Shown piece by piece: positions 8,097 through 16,812 of a stretch of 64,000 bases of DNA. The position numbers were made by a program, and so were the translations under genes. Source of the DNA: Hahella sp018986435 (lineage in GTDB: Bacteria > Pseudomonadota > Gammaproteobacteria > Pseudomonadales > Oleiphilaceae). Each line of letters begins with the position of its first letter. The first letter of the stretch is position 1. The notes under the pieces are model-generated. The model was not told the origin of the DNA. It saw only the letters and a list, made by a program, of their open reading frames with translations, and made no database searches. The stretch covers positions 6,696,001 to 6,760,000 of the forward strand of contig NZ_CP192738.1 of NCBI RefSeq assembly GCF_050749805.1, read 5' to 3'.

Positions 8097-9725
8097 TCAG
8101 CGATTGGCGCAGAAACCAAACTCCGTGCTTTCCCGTGGCCCCAACTCCCGGTTCCAGTGCACCCCGGAAGCGTTCAGCGCATTGCCTTGCTGGCTCCAGT
8201 TCGCGCTCCAGGCGGTGTAGACCTGTCCTTCGATGGGAACGGACACGGACCAGACCAGATCGCTATCGCTGGCGTTGAGGACGCGTACATCTGCGCAGTA
8301 GCCATCGCCCCAGTCATCAGTCTTACGCAAAGTGGTTTGCGCAGGGTTGTCCTGATCGCCGCCATCGCCGCCATCGTCCCCACCATTATCGTCACCGTCA
8401 TCACCGCCGCCCTCTACCGGCGACCACCAGTTGCCGGAGATAAACAGCATGGACAGCAGATTGATGGAGTCGGAGTAATAGTCGGAGCGATTGCCGCTGA
8501 TCAGATCCCAACCCTGATTGAGGAAGCTCTGATGCCCAGTGACTGAAGCCGCCGCCACCATTGGCGCGGTGAACGCCATGGCGGAATAGCCCACTAAAGG
8601 CTCGCCATTAAGCTTGTAGCCGGCCATGACGCCGCCGGGATCGCCACCCGTAGCGTTGACCGCCCATTGCATCAGTTTGCTCATGGCGGCGCTGGCGCGC
8701 GCGTCGCCGAAATGCGCTGCGTCAATGGCGATACGCAAAGGATAGCGACAGGCGTTCCAGGAGAAGTCGTCGTCCGTGTCCGCCTCCAGGAAATTCGGCG
8801 GCGCCGGCCGGGGATTGCTGTCGATAACAAAGTCCGACATCAATCCGGTGGCGCTGGCGTGGTTTTGGGTCATCTTGTCGATGACGCCATAGGCGGTGTC
8901 CGCCGCCTCGCCCCAGAATGCGTCGCCAGTGGCCTGCTGATAAGCGTGCATGTGATCCGTCATCCAGTCGGAGGAGCGGGTAGTCCACTGGTCGTCATCC
9001 CAATCCCCCAGCATGGTGCGCTTGGAAGAACGGTGCACGTCATCGCCTTTCAGACCGTTATTAATGATGCGCTTCGCCTGTTGCAGGTAATTGATGGCGC
9101 CATCGGAGCCCCACTGATAATGCGCCAGCAATAGCGCATAGGCGATGTCCATATCGCCGTCGGAGGCGGAATCGGAATCCTTACTTGTGTTTTCGCTGGC
9201 GTCGATGACCCATGACATCAAATGGTTGTTGAGCGTGGAGCGATGCTTGTCGTACATGTTGTACATACCGTCGAAGTACTGCTTCGCGTCGCTGTCATGT
9301 CCAGCCATGAGAGCAAACAGCATCATGCCGTAGCCATGAGCCTCCGAGGTGGTGATCTCATTACCGTCGCCGCCGGTTCCTTTCATGTTGACGTAATAGC
9401 CGCCGCCGGGCGTATTGCCGTTGGACGGTTTCACGTAAGCGCTTTTCCAATAATCGTAGAACTGGGCGACCTTGGCGTTCATTTGCGCCTGAGACACATG
9501 ATCCGGTTTGATTTTGCCGGCGAACTCAAGCGCCTGAGGAAAAGGCCGCGACGCCTGCGCCTGCTGCGCCCGAGATTCCTGACAAACCACATCCGCCACA
9601 GCGATGGTTGTTTTCGCCGTCGAGTCCGCGCAACCGGCGAGCGCCGTCTGCGCGCTCAAGGCTAATCCAGAGAGAAGAATCACCCGCGCCGCCAAAGGCG
9701 CGATTCGAAATGTATCAGGCATCAT
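8097..9725 (-). CDS. Glycoside hydrolase family 8 glucanase/chitosanase with C-terminal CBM2
   Basis: The 542-residue exported enzyme has an N-terminal signal ending LAGC, a plausible lipobox (Cys32), so it may be lipid-anchored. The GH8 domain spans about 65-445. Glu128 in TTSEAHGYG is the expected acid, and residues 187-205 (ASDGDMDIAYALLLA and following) match the GH8 signature. A Gly/Asp-rich linker (about 446-469) leads to a CBM2-like carbohydrate-binding module with Trp-rich sheets and Cys near both ends. It should cleave beta-1,4-linked glucan (cellulose, lichenan) or chitosan outside the cell; substrate cannot be decided from sequence. AAAGGAAG precedes the start, and a TGGGAA/TTCCCA palindrome lies upstream. 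Confidence 0.88.
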   Translation of the reverse strand: MMPDTFRIAPLAARVILLSGLALSAQTALAGCADSTAKTTIAVADVVCQESRAQQAQASRPFPQALEFAGKIKPDHVSQAQMNAKVAQFYDYWKSAYVKPSNGNTPGGGYYVNMKGTGGDGNEITTSEAHGYGMMLFALMAGHDSDAKQYFDGMYNMYDKHRSTLNNHLMSWVIDASENTSKDSDSASDGDMDIAYALLLAHYQWGSDGAINYLQQAKRIINNGLKGDDVHRSSKRTMLGDWDDDQWTTRSSDWMTDHMHAYQQATGDAFWGEAADTAYGVIDKMTQNHASATGLMSDFVIDSNPRPAPPNFLEADTDDDFSWNACRYPLRIAIDAAHFGDARASAAMSKLMQWAVNATGGDPGGVMAGYKLNGEPLVGYSAMAFTAPMVAAASVTGHQSFLNQGWDLISGNRSDYYSDSINLLSMLFISGNWWSPVEGGGDDGDDNGGDDGGDGGDQDNPAQTTLRKTDDWGDGYCADVRVLNASDSDLVWSVSVPIEGQVYTAWSANWSQQGNALNASGVHWNRELGPRESTEFGFCANR

Positions 9726-9773
9726 GGTCCGCTTCCTTTACTCGTTTTTTCAGGTTGTCGCCCGAGTCTAGGA

Positions 9774-9788
9774 TGGGAATCGTTCCCA
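9774..9788 (-). promoter_or_regulatory. Palindromic operator upstream of GH8 gene
   Basis: TGGGAATCGTTCCCA is a 15-mer with perfect 6 bp arms, 49 bp upstream of the GH8 start. It resembles LacI-family operators such as the CebR/CelR sites of actinobacterial cellulase genes. It differs from the TGAAAGC-type operators at the GH3/LacI locus, so a different regulator is likely. An overlapping inverted repeat AATCGTT/AACGATC extends to 9795. Confidence 0.55.
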
Positions 9789-9899
9789 AACGATCACCCG
9801 AATGGAGTAAATACCGGCGTATTCCGACAGGGGATTTGGAGTAGGCGCTCTTGCAATAAAGAGCGCCAAAATTGAACTGAACGCGACTTCTCCGCCCGG

Positions 9900-10694
9900 C
9901 TAACGCCGACGCAACTTGCGCCAGATAAACCGCAGAGGGAAGAACAGAAGGCTCAGCATCACCAGCCATGGCAGCAGATAGGCGAAGGCGGTGATAACTT
10001 CCGAGATGGCTTCCGACAGGTCTTCCGAGAATGAGGACAGCGAGCGACTGATAGGGTTCCAAAACGACTCATTGTGCTCCGCGTCGAAGGAGATGTTGAG
10101 GATATCCATGTTCACCCGCTGCAGCAGATAGGCGTTATCGCCCATGGCCTGCTCCAGCTCCGCCTGAGTTTGCGCCAGTTGCGAGGCGATTTTGATCAGT
10201 GAATCGATGTTGTCGGCGGAACGCTTCTCCAGTTCCAGCAGGCGGTCCCGGTAACTGGTCAGCATCTCCACCTGCTTTTCCGCATCAACGATGGACGCAG
10301 CCAGATCCTCCACATGGGTATTCACCTGCGTCACATCTCCCGCCTGCGCCAGTTGTTGCAGAATCGGCTTCACGCCGGCGGGTTTGATGCGCAAACGCAG
10401 ACTGGCGCGAGCGTATTCCCGGTTCAGATCGGCGTCGAGCAGCGTGCAGTGGTTTTCCCGGTCCGCCGCGCAGGCGTCCATGATTTGCTGGTGCGTGGCG
10501 GCGATCTTGTCTTCCTGCAAGCGCGCGCGAACAGAGTGTTCATAAGCCAGGTAGGGGTTGGATTCACGCTGCGCGGACTCCGCCCGTAAAGACGCATCGC
10601 CTTGCATCCGCCCCGGGTAATCGGTGGGGCTACAGGCGGCCAGGGTCAGCATGAGTATCGCCCACATAAAGCGGCGCAAAATCGGTTTCTGCAT
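9900..10694 (-). CDS. DUF4349-type membrane lipoprotein
   Basis: The start at 10694 is chosen because AAGGAA lies about 9 bases upstream; a longer frame exists but lacks a ribosome site. The 264-residue product has a lipoprotein signal (MLTLAACSP). A helical, probably coiled-coil middle runs from the VEDLAASIVDAEKQVEM region through SLIKIASQLAQTQAELEQ. Near the C-terminus is a strong membrane helix (LLPWLVMLSLLFFPLRFIW) followed by an Arg/Lys-rich tail. This layout matches DUF4349 proteins, whose function is unknown. It is monocistronic. Confidence 0.75.
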   Translation of the reverse strand: MQKPILRRFMWAILMLTLAACSPTDYPGRMQGDASLRAESAQRESNPYLAYEHSVRARLQEDKIAATHQQIMDACAADRENHCTLLDADLNREYARASLRLRIKPAGVKPILQQLAQAGDVTQVNTHVEDLAASIVDAEKQVEMLTSYRDRLLELEKRSADNIDSLIKIASQLAQTQAELEQAMGDNAYLLQRVNMDILNISFDAEHNESFWNPISRSLSSFSEDLSEAISEVITAFAYLLPWLVMLSLLFFPLRFIWRKLRRR

Positions 10695-11099
10695 GGAAAT
10701 CATTTCCTTCTGGAACAGGGATGACGGACGAAAACAGAGGCCGGACAGGCGAATAGCGCTGATTGCGGCGCCTGCCTGAGCAGCAGGGAGGACGTGGCGT
10801 TTCACGATAACCGAATCCTCCCTGATGTTTGAATCTTAACGGCCGCGGTTATCTTAAGGACAATTGCTCAAGAAGTGTTAGTAAATCCAAAGACGGACGC
10901 TTAAAATTGCGCCCCCGATTTGTCCGTCACCCTGGCGGCCCGCCCCAATGAGGCGGGTGTTTTCACCGCCGCCGCATTCCTGTGCGCCGGGTTTGACGCA
11001 TCGCAAGTTTTAAGCGGCAGTTTTAAATTTCTTAACCAAATGGTCGAGTTTTCTATTACACTCCCGCTAACAATAACAGTTAAACAGAAGGGTTTTCTT
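10695..11099. other. Divergent intergenic region with GC hairpin in oxygenase leader
   Basis: This 405 bp region separates the DUF4349 and oxygenase genes. It contains a hairpin at 10939-10957 (CCCGCC, 7-base loop, GGCGGG) followed by TGTTTTC, which looks like a terminator on the plus strand although no plus-strand gene lies upstream. It may be an attenuator-like element in a long leader of the oxygenase. AT-rich sequence at 11010-11070 probably carries the proximal promoter. No other gene is visible. Confidence 0.4.
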
Positions 11100-12026
11100 A
11101 TGATACCAGTTCTCGATATTTCCCGGTTTGACTCAGACCGGCAGGCGTTTTTGGCCGATCTAGGGGCCGCATATAAAGAATGGGGCTTTGCGGGAATTAC
11201 CGGACACGGCGTACCTAAAGAAACTATCTTCAACGCCCTGCGCGCCGCGGAGAAATTCTTCGCATTGCCGGAAGAGGTGAAGAAAAAATACTTCCTGGAT
11301 AACTACGGCGCACGCGGTTATACCCCGTTCGGCACAGAAATCGCCAAAGACGCCGCCGTGGTGGACCTGAAAGAGTTCTGGCATGTGGGCCGGGAAGTGC
11401 AAGGCGAGCCGCCTTACGAGCAACTGATCCCCAACGTATGGCCGGAAGAACTGCCGGACTTCAAGTCCGCCATGCTGGAGATGTATCAGGCTCTGGATAA
11501 CCTGTCCAACCGCATGTTGTCCGCCTTCGCATTATTCCTGGGTGAAGACGAAAACTTCTTCCGTGAGAAAATCAATTTCGGCAACAGTATTCTGCGTCCC
11601 CTGCACTATCCGCCGATCAATGATGATTCCCTGCCTAACGTGCGCGCCGCCGCTCACGAAGACATCAACCTGATCACTCTGCTGGTCGGTTCCGAGCAGG
11701 AAGGCCTGGAAGTGTTGAGCAAGAAGGGCGAGTGGACGCCGATCTCCATGATCGAAGGCACTATCATCTGTAACGTCGGCGACATGCTGCAACGCATGAC
11801 CAACCACGTACTGCCTTCCACCACTCACCGCGTGGTGAATCCCAAAGGCGAGGCGTCCAAACACAGCCGTTACTCGATTCCGTTCTTCGTGCATCCCAAT
11901 CCGGACGTGTGGCTGACCGCTCTGCCGCAGTGCGTCACCGAAGAGAATCCGGTGCGCGACGAACCTATTCTGTCTCACGACTATCTGGTTGAGCGTCTGC
12001 GCCAGATCGGTCTGCTGAAGAAGTAA
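11100..12026 (+). CDS. Isopenicillin N synthase-family 2-oxoglutarate/Fe(II) oxygenase
   Basis: Start at 11100 (AGAAGGG 9 bases upstream) gives 308 residues; the frame is open further upstream but without a start signal. The N-terminal domain (IPVLDISRF, then WGFAGITGHGVP) and the jelly-roll are typical of plant-like and bacterial 2OG-Fe(II) oxygenases. Iron ligands are His186 and Asp188 (HEDINLITLL) and His243 (TTHRVVNP); Arg257-x-Ser259 (SRYSIPFF) should bind 2-oxoglutarate. Such enzymes hydroxylate, desaturate or cyclise small molecules; the substrate is not evident. It converges on the DUF1348 gene, leaving 3 bp. Confidence 0.9.
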   Translation: MIPVLDISRFDSDRQAFLADLGAAYKEWGFAGITGHGVPKETIFNALRAAEKFFALPEEVKKKYFLDNYGARGYTPFGTEIAKDAAVVDLKEFWHVGREVQGEPPYEQLIPNVWPEELPDFKSAMLEMYQALDNLSNRMLSAFALFLGEDENFFREKINFGNSILRPLHYPPINDDSLPNVRAAAHEDINLITLLVGSEQEGLEVLSKKGEWTPISMIEGTIICNVGDMLQRMTNHVLPSTTHRVVNPKGEASKHSRYSIPFFVHPNPDVWLTALPQCVTEENPVRDEPILSHDYLVERLRQIGLLKK

Positions 12027-12029
12027 CTC

Positions 12030-12470
12030 TCAGCCAGCCACTGCGTAACGCAGTTCTGAGGGGTTGATGGCGTAATCATTGGCGCTCATATCGCGCCGCG
12101 CCATCAGTCCCTCTGCATTGAACTCCCAGTGCTCATTACCATGGGTGCGCATCCATCTCCCCGCCTCTGCGTCATACCACTCATACTCAAAGCGCACGGA
12201 AATGCGATTGTCCTGATAGCACCATAACTCCTTCATCAGTTTGTAACGGGTTTCCCGCTCCCATTTACGGGTCAAGAACTCACGTATGCGCTCACGTCCC
12301 TGGAAAAATTCAGCGCGATTACGCCACTCCGAATCTTCCGTATATCCCAATGCAACCACCTCTGGATTACAGCTATTCCAGGCGTCTTCCGCCATTTTCA
12401 CCTTGGCGCGGGCGGACGCTTCGGTAAAAGGAGGAACTGGAATCTGCTTGCCGTCTCTTTCAATAAACAT
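12030..12470 (-). CDS. DUF1348 (NTF2-like fold) protein
   Basis: Start at 12470 is preferred because AGAGAGG sits 6 bases upstream; ATGs at 12494 and 12491 are nearer the operator and lack one. The 146-residue product has conserved DUF1348 features (RAKVKMAEDAWNSCNPE, ALGYTEDSEWRNRAEF, then FVRFEYEWYD-like strands), an NTF2/SnoaL-like fold of about this size. Members are common in bacteria and their reaction is not established. It is divergent from the tetR gene, with three identical-type palindromes between them, so it is very probably repressed by that regulator and induced by an unknown ligand. Confidence 0.85.
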   Translation of the reverse strand: MFIERDGKQIPVPPFTEASARAKVKMAEDAWNSCNPEVVALGYTEDSEWRNRAEFFQGRERIREFLTRKWERETRYKLMKELWCYQDNRISVRFEYEWYDAEAGRWMRTHGNEHWEFNAEGLMARRDMSANDYAINPSELRYAVAG

Positions 12471-12495
12471 GAATTGCCTCTCTGTTTTCATCAAA

Positions 12496-12517
12496 AAGTA
12501 GACTATATTGTCTACTT
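12496..12517. promoter_or_regulatory. TetR operator O1
   Basis: Perfect palindrome AAGTAGAC-N6-GTCTACTT, 26 bp upstream of the DUF1348 start. Its centre lies 32 bp from O2. Confidence 0.85.
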
Positions 12518-12527
12518 ACGCAGGAGA

Positions 12528-12549
12528 GAGTAGACAAACCAGTCTACCT
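12528..12549. promoter_or_regulatory. TetR operator O2
   Basis: Core GTAGAC-N6-GTCTAC (12530-12547), with imperfect outer bases compared with O1 and O3. Centres are 32 and 33 bp from O1 and O3, about three helical turns, so bound dimers would lie on one face of the DNA. Confidence 0.85.
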
Positions 12550-12560
12550 TTGCAATCAGA

Positions 12561-12582
12561 AAGTAGACAAATTCGTCTACTT
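12561..12582. promoter_or_regulatory. TetR operator O3
   Basis: Perfect palindrome AAGTAGAC-N6-GTCTACTT ending 19 bp before the tetR-type ATG at 12602, placed to block the regulator's own promoter. Confidence 0.85.
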
Positions 12583-12601
12583 ATTTGTTAAGTGATTGAT
12601 T

Positions 12602-13153
12602 ATGAAAGTTTCAGCACGAGAAAAAATTATCGAAAGCGCCTATCGCCTATTTTATAAGCAAGGGCTTCGCGCCACTCAGGTGGATCAGGTGATTCAGGAA
12701 TCCGAGGTGGCCAAACGCACCTTCTACAAGCATTTCCCCAGCAAGCAGGATGTGGTGATGGATGCATTGCAGGAGCGTCACCAACGCTGGATGCAATGGT
12801 TCACCGACAGAGTGGAAGCGCTCAACGCTCCAGGTAAAGAGCGGGTGCTGGGCATCTTCGACGCCTTACGGGAATGGTTCGACGACCCTGAGTTTCGCGG
12901 CTGCGCGTTTTTAAATGTGACGGCGGAGATCTATGACGCTCAGGAGCCGGAACGGGAGCTGGCGCGGCGACATAAGCAGGATATGGATGAGAAAGTCGCC
13001 CAGTGGCTGAAAGAGGCAGGCGTGGAGGATGAGAGTCTGGCGCGGCAGATTGGGGTGCTGATCGACGGCGCTATCATTCGCGCCCAGTGCTTTGGCGACG
13101 CGGATTACGCCCAGACGGCGCGGGCTTTATGCGCGGCGATATTACGCGTCTGA
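12602..13153 (+). CDS. TetR-family repressor
   Basis: The ATG at 12602 starts MKVSAREKIIESAYRLFYKQ; a TTG two codons earlier is less likely. The 183-residue protein has the TetR N-terminal helix-turn-helix at about 20-55 (GLRATQVDQVIQESEVAKR, TFYKHFPSKQDVV) and an all-helical ligand domain. Three GTAGAC-N6-GTCTAC palindromes lie between it and the divergent DUF1348 gene, indicating autorepression plus control of that gene. The ligand is unknown. Confidence 0.92.
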   Translation: MKVSAREKIIESAYRLFYKQGLRATQVDQVIQESEVAKRTFYKHFPSKQDVVMDALQERHQRWMQWFTDRVEALNAPGKERVLGIFDALREWFDDPEFRGCAFLNVTAEIYDAQEPERELARRHKQDMDEKVAQWLKEAGVEDESLARQIGVLIDGAIIRAQCFGDADYAQTARALCAAILRV

Positions 13154-13172
13154 GTCGAAAAGCCGGATCGCG

Positions 13173-14789
13173 TCAGTTGGCCACCGGACCGTTATTCTTG
13201 CGCTCCTTGAAGCTGGCCGCGACGGCTTGCAGCACCTCGCTTTTACTGTCGTAGCGGGACGCCAGCGTCCAACCCAGCACCTGATAAAAGTGCGCGTCGC
13301 CCATCACTGTGGTGATCAGGTAGGTCACTTTGACGCCTCCGGTCGAGCCGGTCAGCGCCACCTGGCGCGCAGGCAGGCCATTGATTTCTACCGGGCTCCA
13401 CTCTCCCAGCGTGCGGGGATTTTCCAGGGATTCCTGCATCAGGGACACAATGAGTTCGGAATAGTCCGTCAATGTATAGCCGTCTTCAAAATCAACGCGG
13501 GACTCTTCCAGAATCAGCGCATAGGCGTCATCGAACAAGTTGCCGACTCCCAGAGACGCCTCTTCATTCAGGTCATCCATTTTCTTCCAGCGTCCGGGCA
13601 CGCTGAGGGACAGACGCCCGTCAGCGCTGCGCAGCACCTTGTCCAATGCCTCCGACGCGGCGGAGACGCGCCGGTCTCCGCTGCTGGTGTGGCTTCCGCC
13701 CCGACATATAGTCGGGCGGTATTGATCCGGCATGGAGCCTTCCATACAGGACCATTCAATCTGACCGTTCCTTTCCGCCGGAATCCAGTCAATGGTGTTA
13801 TTTTCACGCAGGCTCTTGATGTCGTATGTCACGACCATGCGGGCGTTTTGTTGCAGCTGAATACTGGCGACTTTATCGCGCAGCTCCTCAGGCAACCCCG
13901 CATCCAGGTTCTGGTTGGGATAGAAGCCCGTACGCTGGATAAAAGCGCTGACTTTGTCCTGGTTTTCCTTAACAAACGGCATAGAGGTCTGGACTTGAGA
14001 GCGCGCTATGTAGTCTTGATAAGCGGGGATCGCTACCGCCGCCAAGATGCCGATAAAGGCCACCATTACAAATAACCCGACAACCGCCGCGACAATCATA
14101 GCCGCGCCGCCGCCGCGAACCTGACCGTATTTTTCCTGCCATCTGTCTTCCGACGACGCAAAAAAGACGATCGCCTCAATCAACGACACTATGCTGGGAA
14201 TCCAGGTAAACCAGAACAACATATAGAAAATGCCCCACCATTGCCCCAGATAGAAGCGGTGCACGCCCAGTCCGCCCAGGAAAAACGCCAGCAGCCCCGC
14301 CGTCACTTTGCTCTTGGAGCTGGTGGGGGATTGTTTGGCGTGACAATGAGGGCACTCGCTCAAAGTGGCGGAGATATGCGCTCCGCACTGACGACAATAA
14401 ACGATTTGATCTTTCACTACCGGCGCAACAGGCGCACGGTAGGCGTTCGCCACCGCATCATTGGCCGTCGCCCTTATCGGCTCAGCGGACTTGGCGGCGG
14501 CAGGCTTGGGCGCAGGCGCTGCGCGCATGGGCGGTTCTTTCTGCACTGGCGCGGCGGCGCTCTTGACCAGTTCACACACGCCGCCGGCCTGCTCTATCGC
14601 GGTTTTATATTTTCTGGCGGTGGCGCCATCAACGCCTTTCTTGATCACATGACGGCTCTTCACCATCATTTTTTCCACCTTGTCCACATCCGTCCTGAAC
14701 AAGGCGGCCAGTTTGTTTATTACATCATCTGGGTTCATGCCCTGCTGGCACTGCCCCAATAAAACAACATCGAATTTTAATTCAGACAC
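13173..14789 (-). CDS. Zinc-ribbon / TM2 / pilin-like mosaic membrane protein
   Basis: GTG start with AGGAA upstream; 538 residues in modules. Residues 1-75 resemble the L7/L12 C-terminal fold (MNPDDVINKLAALF, then TARKYKTAIEQAGGVCELV). An Ala/Pro linker follows. A zinc ribbon at 132-149 has CRQCG and CPHCH. TM2-domain helices (LGGLGVHRFYLGQWWGIFY) span about 162-212. Residues 245-265 (FIGILAAVAIPAYQDYIARS) copy the type IV pilin N-terminal helix but lack the prepilin Gly-Phe-x4-Glu peptidase site. The C-terminal 160 residues look like a globular domain outside the membrane. The role is unknown. It converges with the tetR gene, 19 bp apart. Confidence 0.75.
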   Translation of the reverse strand: MSELKFDVVLLGQCQQGMNPDDVINKLAALFRTDVDKVEKMMVKSRHVIKKGVDGATARKYKTAIEQAGGVCELVKSAAAPVQKEPPMRAAPAPKPAAAKSAEPIRATANDAVANAYRAPVAPVVKDQIVYCRQCGAHISATLSECPHCHAKQSPTSSKSKVTAGLLAFFLGGLGVHRFYLGQWWGIFYMLFWFTWIPSIVSLIEAIVFFASSEDRWQEKYGQVRGGGAAMIVAAVVGLFVMVAFIGILAAVAIPAYQDYIARSQVQTSMPFVKENQDKVSAFIQRTGFYPNQNLDAGLPEELRDKVASIQLQQNARMVVTYDIKSLRENNTIDWIPAERNGQIEWSCMEGSMPDQYRPTICRGGSHTSSGDRRVSAASEALDKVLRSADGRLSLSVPGRWKKMDDLNEEASLGVGNLFDDAYALILEESRVDFEDGYTLTDYSELIVSLMQESLENPRTLGEWSPVEINGLPARQVALTGSTGGVKVTYLITTVMGDAHFYQVLGWTLASRYDSKSEVLQAVAASFKERKNNGPVAN

Positions 14790-14967
14790 GACTATTCCTG
14801 TCAGCCTTACAGCCGCTAAGTGATTGATACTACGCTATTATACGACCATCCTGAGTTCGTTCTACGACGTGGTGGTCAAAACTGAGATGGGAGAAGCGTC
14901 CGCTTCTTCGTTAAGAAAAAGCGGCGCATAGTACTAGGATGTAAGGATAGTTTAAAAGCCCGAAGGG

Positions 14968-16740
14968 TCAAAAACCCATGGCGGAGGATGTGCTGCGACG
15001 GGGGTCGGCGGCGCCGAAAAACACGCCATTCTCATCAATGAGAATGCTCTGGCTGGCGCCCATCGCCGCCTTCTGATTCACTGCATGCCCCATTCCTTCC
15101 AGCAGCTTCACGGTATCGGGGCTGAGACCTTCTTCCACCCGGATCTCATCTGGCGACCACTGGTGGTGAATACGGGGCGCGTTCACCGCCGCCTGAATAT
15201 TCAGGTGATGGTCGATGACATTCATGATCACCTGCAAGGTCGTGGTGATGATGCGAGAGCCGCCGGGACTGCCGGTAATCAGGAAGTTCTTGCCTTTGTT
15301 TTTCACGATGGTCGGCGACATGGAGCTGAGCATGCGCTTATTGCCTTCGATCTTGTTGGCCTCGCCGCCCAGCAAACCATAGGCGTTGGGCACGCCCGGT
15401 TTGGCGCTGAAGTCATCCATTTCGTTGTTCAACAGGAAGCCAGCGCCATCGACCACAATATGCGATCCGTAGCTGAAGTTGATGGTGTAGGTGGTGGACA
15501 CCGCATTGCCCTTGTTGTCGGCGACGGAGAAGTGGGTGGTCTCATTGCTTTCATAAGGCAGGGGGTTGTCCGGCGCCAGCGTAGAGCTGGGCGTGGCGCG
15601 GTTCATGGGGATGTCTTTACGCTGCTTCGCCGCGTAGTCTTTGGACATCAGCCCTTTCTGCGGCACTTCCACAAAGTCGGGATCGCCCAGGTACTTGGAG
15701 CGATCTGCATAGGCGCGCTTCATGGCTTCCGCCATCAGATGAATCGTTTGTGCAGAGTTATGCCCGAGGTAGCCGATGGGATAGCCTTCCAGAATGTTCA
15801 GAATCTGAATCACATGGATGCCGCCGGAGCTGGGCGGGCTCATGGAATAAATATCAAAGCCCCGGTAGGTCCCGTGAACGGGCTCGCGCATAACCGGCTG
15901 ATAACTCTTCAGGTCTTCCAGCGTAATCAGTCCGCCGCCGCGCTTCATTTCCTCCACGATCAGCTTGGCGGTTTCGCCCTCATAAAAGCCTTTAACGCCT
16001 TTCTCGGAAATGCGTTTCAGGGTCGCCGCCAAGTCTTTCTGGATAAAGCGGTCGCCGGGTTCGTAGAAAGAGCCGTCCGCTTTGAAAAACACTTTGCGGG
16101 AAGAGTCCCATTTGCCCAGTCTTTCGGCGCTGTCTTTCACCCCATGACTGAAGCGGGGCGTGACGATAAAGCCTTCCTCCGCCAGCCGGATCGCCGGGGC
16201 CAAAGCTTCCTGCAGAGAGATCGTGCCGTATTTCTCCAGGGCCAGCGCCAATCCCGCCACTGTGCCGGGCACGCCCGCCGCTTTGTGTGAGAAGCGACTC
16301 AGATTGCTGTCCGCGTCGCCGTCCTTGTTCAGATACATATCCCGGGAGGCGGCCGCCGGCGCTTTTTCCCGGTAATCGATAGCAATCACTTCGTTGCGGC
16401 TTTCCGAGGAGATCAGCATGAAGCCGCCGCCGCCAATATTGCCGGAACGGGGTTGCGTCACCGCCAGCGCGAAAGCGGCGGTCACTGCTGCGTCGATGGC
16501 GTTGCCGCCGTTTTTCAACACCCTCAATGCTTCTTCCGTCGCCAGTGTATGGCTGGTGGCCACCATGCCGTGATGCGCTTCCGTGGGAACGCTACGGTCT
16601 CCCTCCAGAATGAATTCAGCGTTGGTGGGCGCCGCGACCGCCAGAGTCAGGGTGAGTAGGAAAGGTTTCGAGAGGATAGTTACGAGAGACTTGAAGCCAA
16701 AAAGGCGAGCGTCAGTTATTTTTTTTGTTTCGCTTAGCAT
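14968..16740 (-). CDS. ggt: Gamma-glutamyltranspeptidase precursor
   Basis: Start at 16740 has AAGGAATG just upstream and gives 590 residues, the normal size. A signal peptide (LTLTLAVAAPTNA) sends it to the periplasm. The precursor cleaves itself before Thr401 (NETTHFSVADNKGN), which becomes the N-terminal nucleophile of the small subunit. Other family motifs are NGGNAIDAAVTAAF, SGNIGGGGFML and the late SMSPTIV and GSPGGSRI stretches. It hydrolyses or transfers the gamma-glutamyl group of glutathione and related peptides, feeding glutamate and Cys-Gly recycling. The AraC gene lies 72 bp upstream on the same strand. Confidence 0.95.
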   Translation of the reverse strand: MLSETKKITDARLFGFKSLVTILSKPFLLTLTLAVAAPTNAEFILEGDRSVPTEAHHGMVATSHTLATEEALRVLKNGGNAIDAAVTAAFALAVTQPRSGNIGGGGFMLISSESRNEVIAIDYREKAPAAASRDMYLNKDGDADSNLSRFSHKAAGVPGTVAGLALALEKYGTISLQEALAPAIRLAEEGFIVTPRFSHGVKDSAERLGKWDSSRKVFFKADGSFYEPGDRFIQKDLAATLKRISEKGVKGFYEGETAKLIVEEMKRGGGLITLEDLKSYQPVMREPVHGTYRGFDIYSMSPPSSGGIHVIQILNILEGYPIGYLGHNSAQTIHLMAEAMKRAYADRSKYLGDPDFVEVPQKGLMSKDYAAKQRKDIPMNRATPSSTLAPDNPLPYESNETTHFSVADNKGNAVSTTYTINFSYGSHIVVDGAGFLLNNEMDDFSAKPGVPNAYGLLGGEANKIEGNKRMLSSMSPTIVKNKGKNFLITGSPGGSRIITTTLQVIMNVIDHHLNIQAAVNAPRIHHQWSPDEIRVEEGLSPDTVKLLEGMGHAVNQKAAMGASQSILIDENGVFFGAADPRRSTSSAMGF

Positions 16741-16812
16741 AACAACATTCCTTATTGGTGAATGGACAATGCCGTTCTTGTACGCCAATAACATGCCAGT
16801 AATAACAAGCGC

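Noticed and set aside
5121..9844. Many long antisense frames across PBP, GH8, GH3, M50 and ggt genes
   Set aside because: They are antisense shadows of high-GC coding sequence with no domain or ribosome site.
10920..11099. N-terminal extension of the 2OG oxygenase frame
   Set aside because: The extension has no ribosome site, contains the hairpin, and the family starts at the IPVLDISRF motif just after the ATG at 11100.
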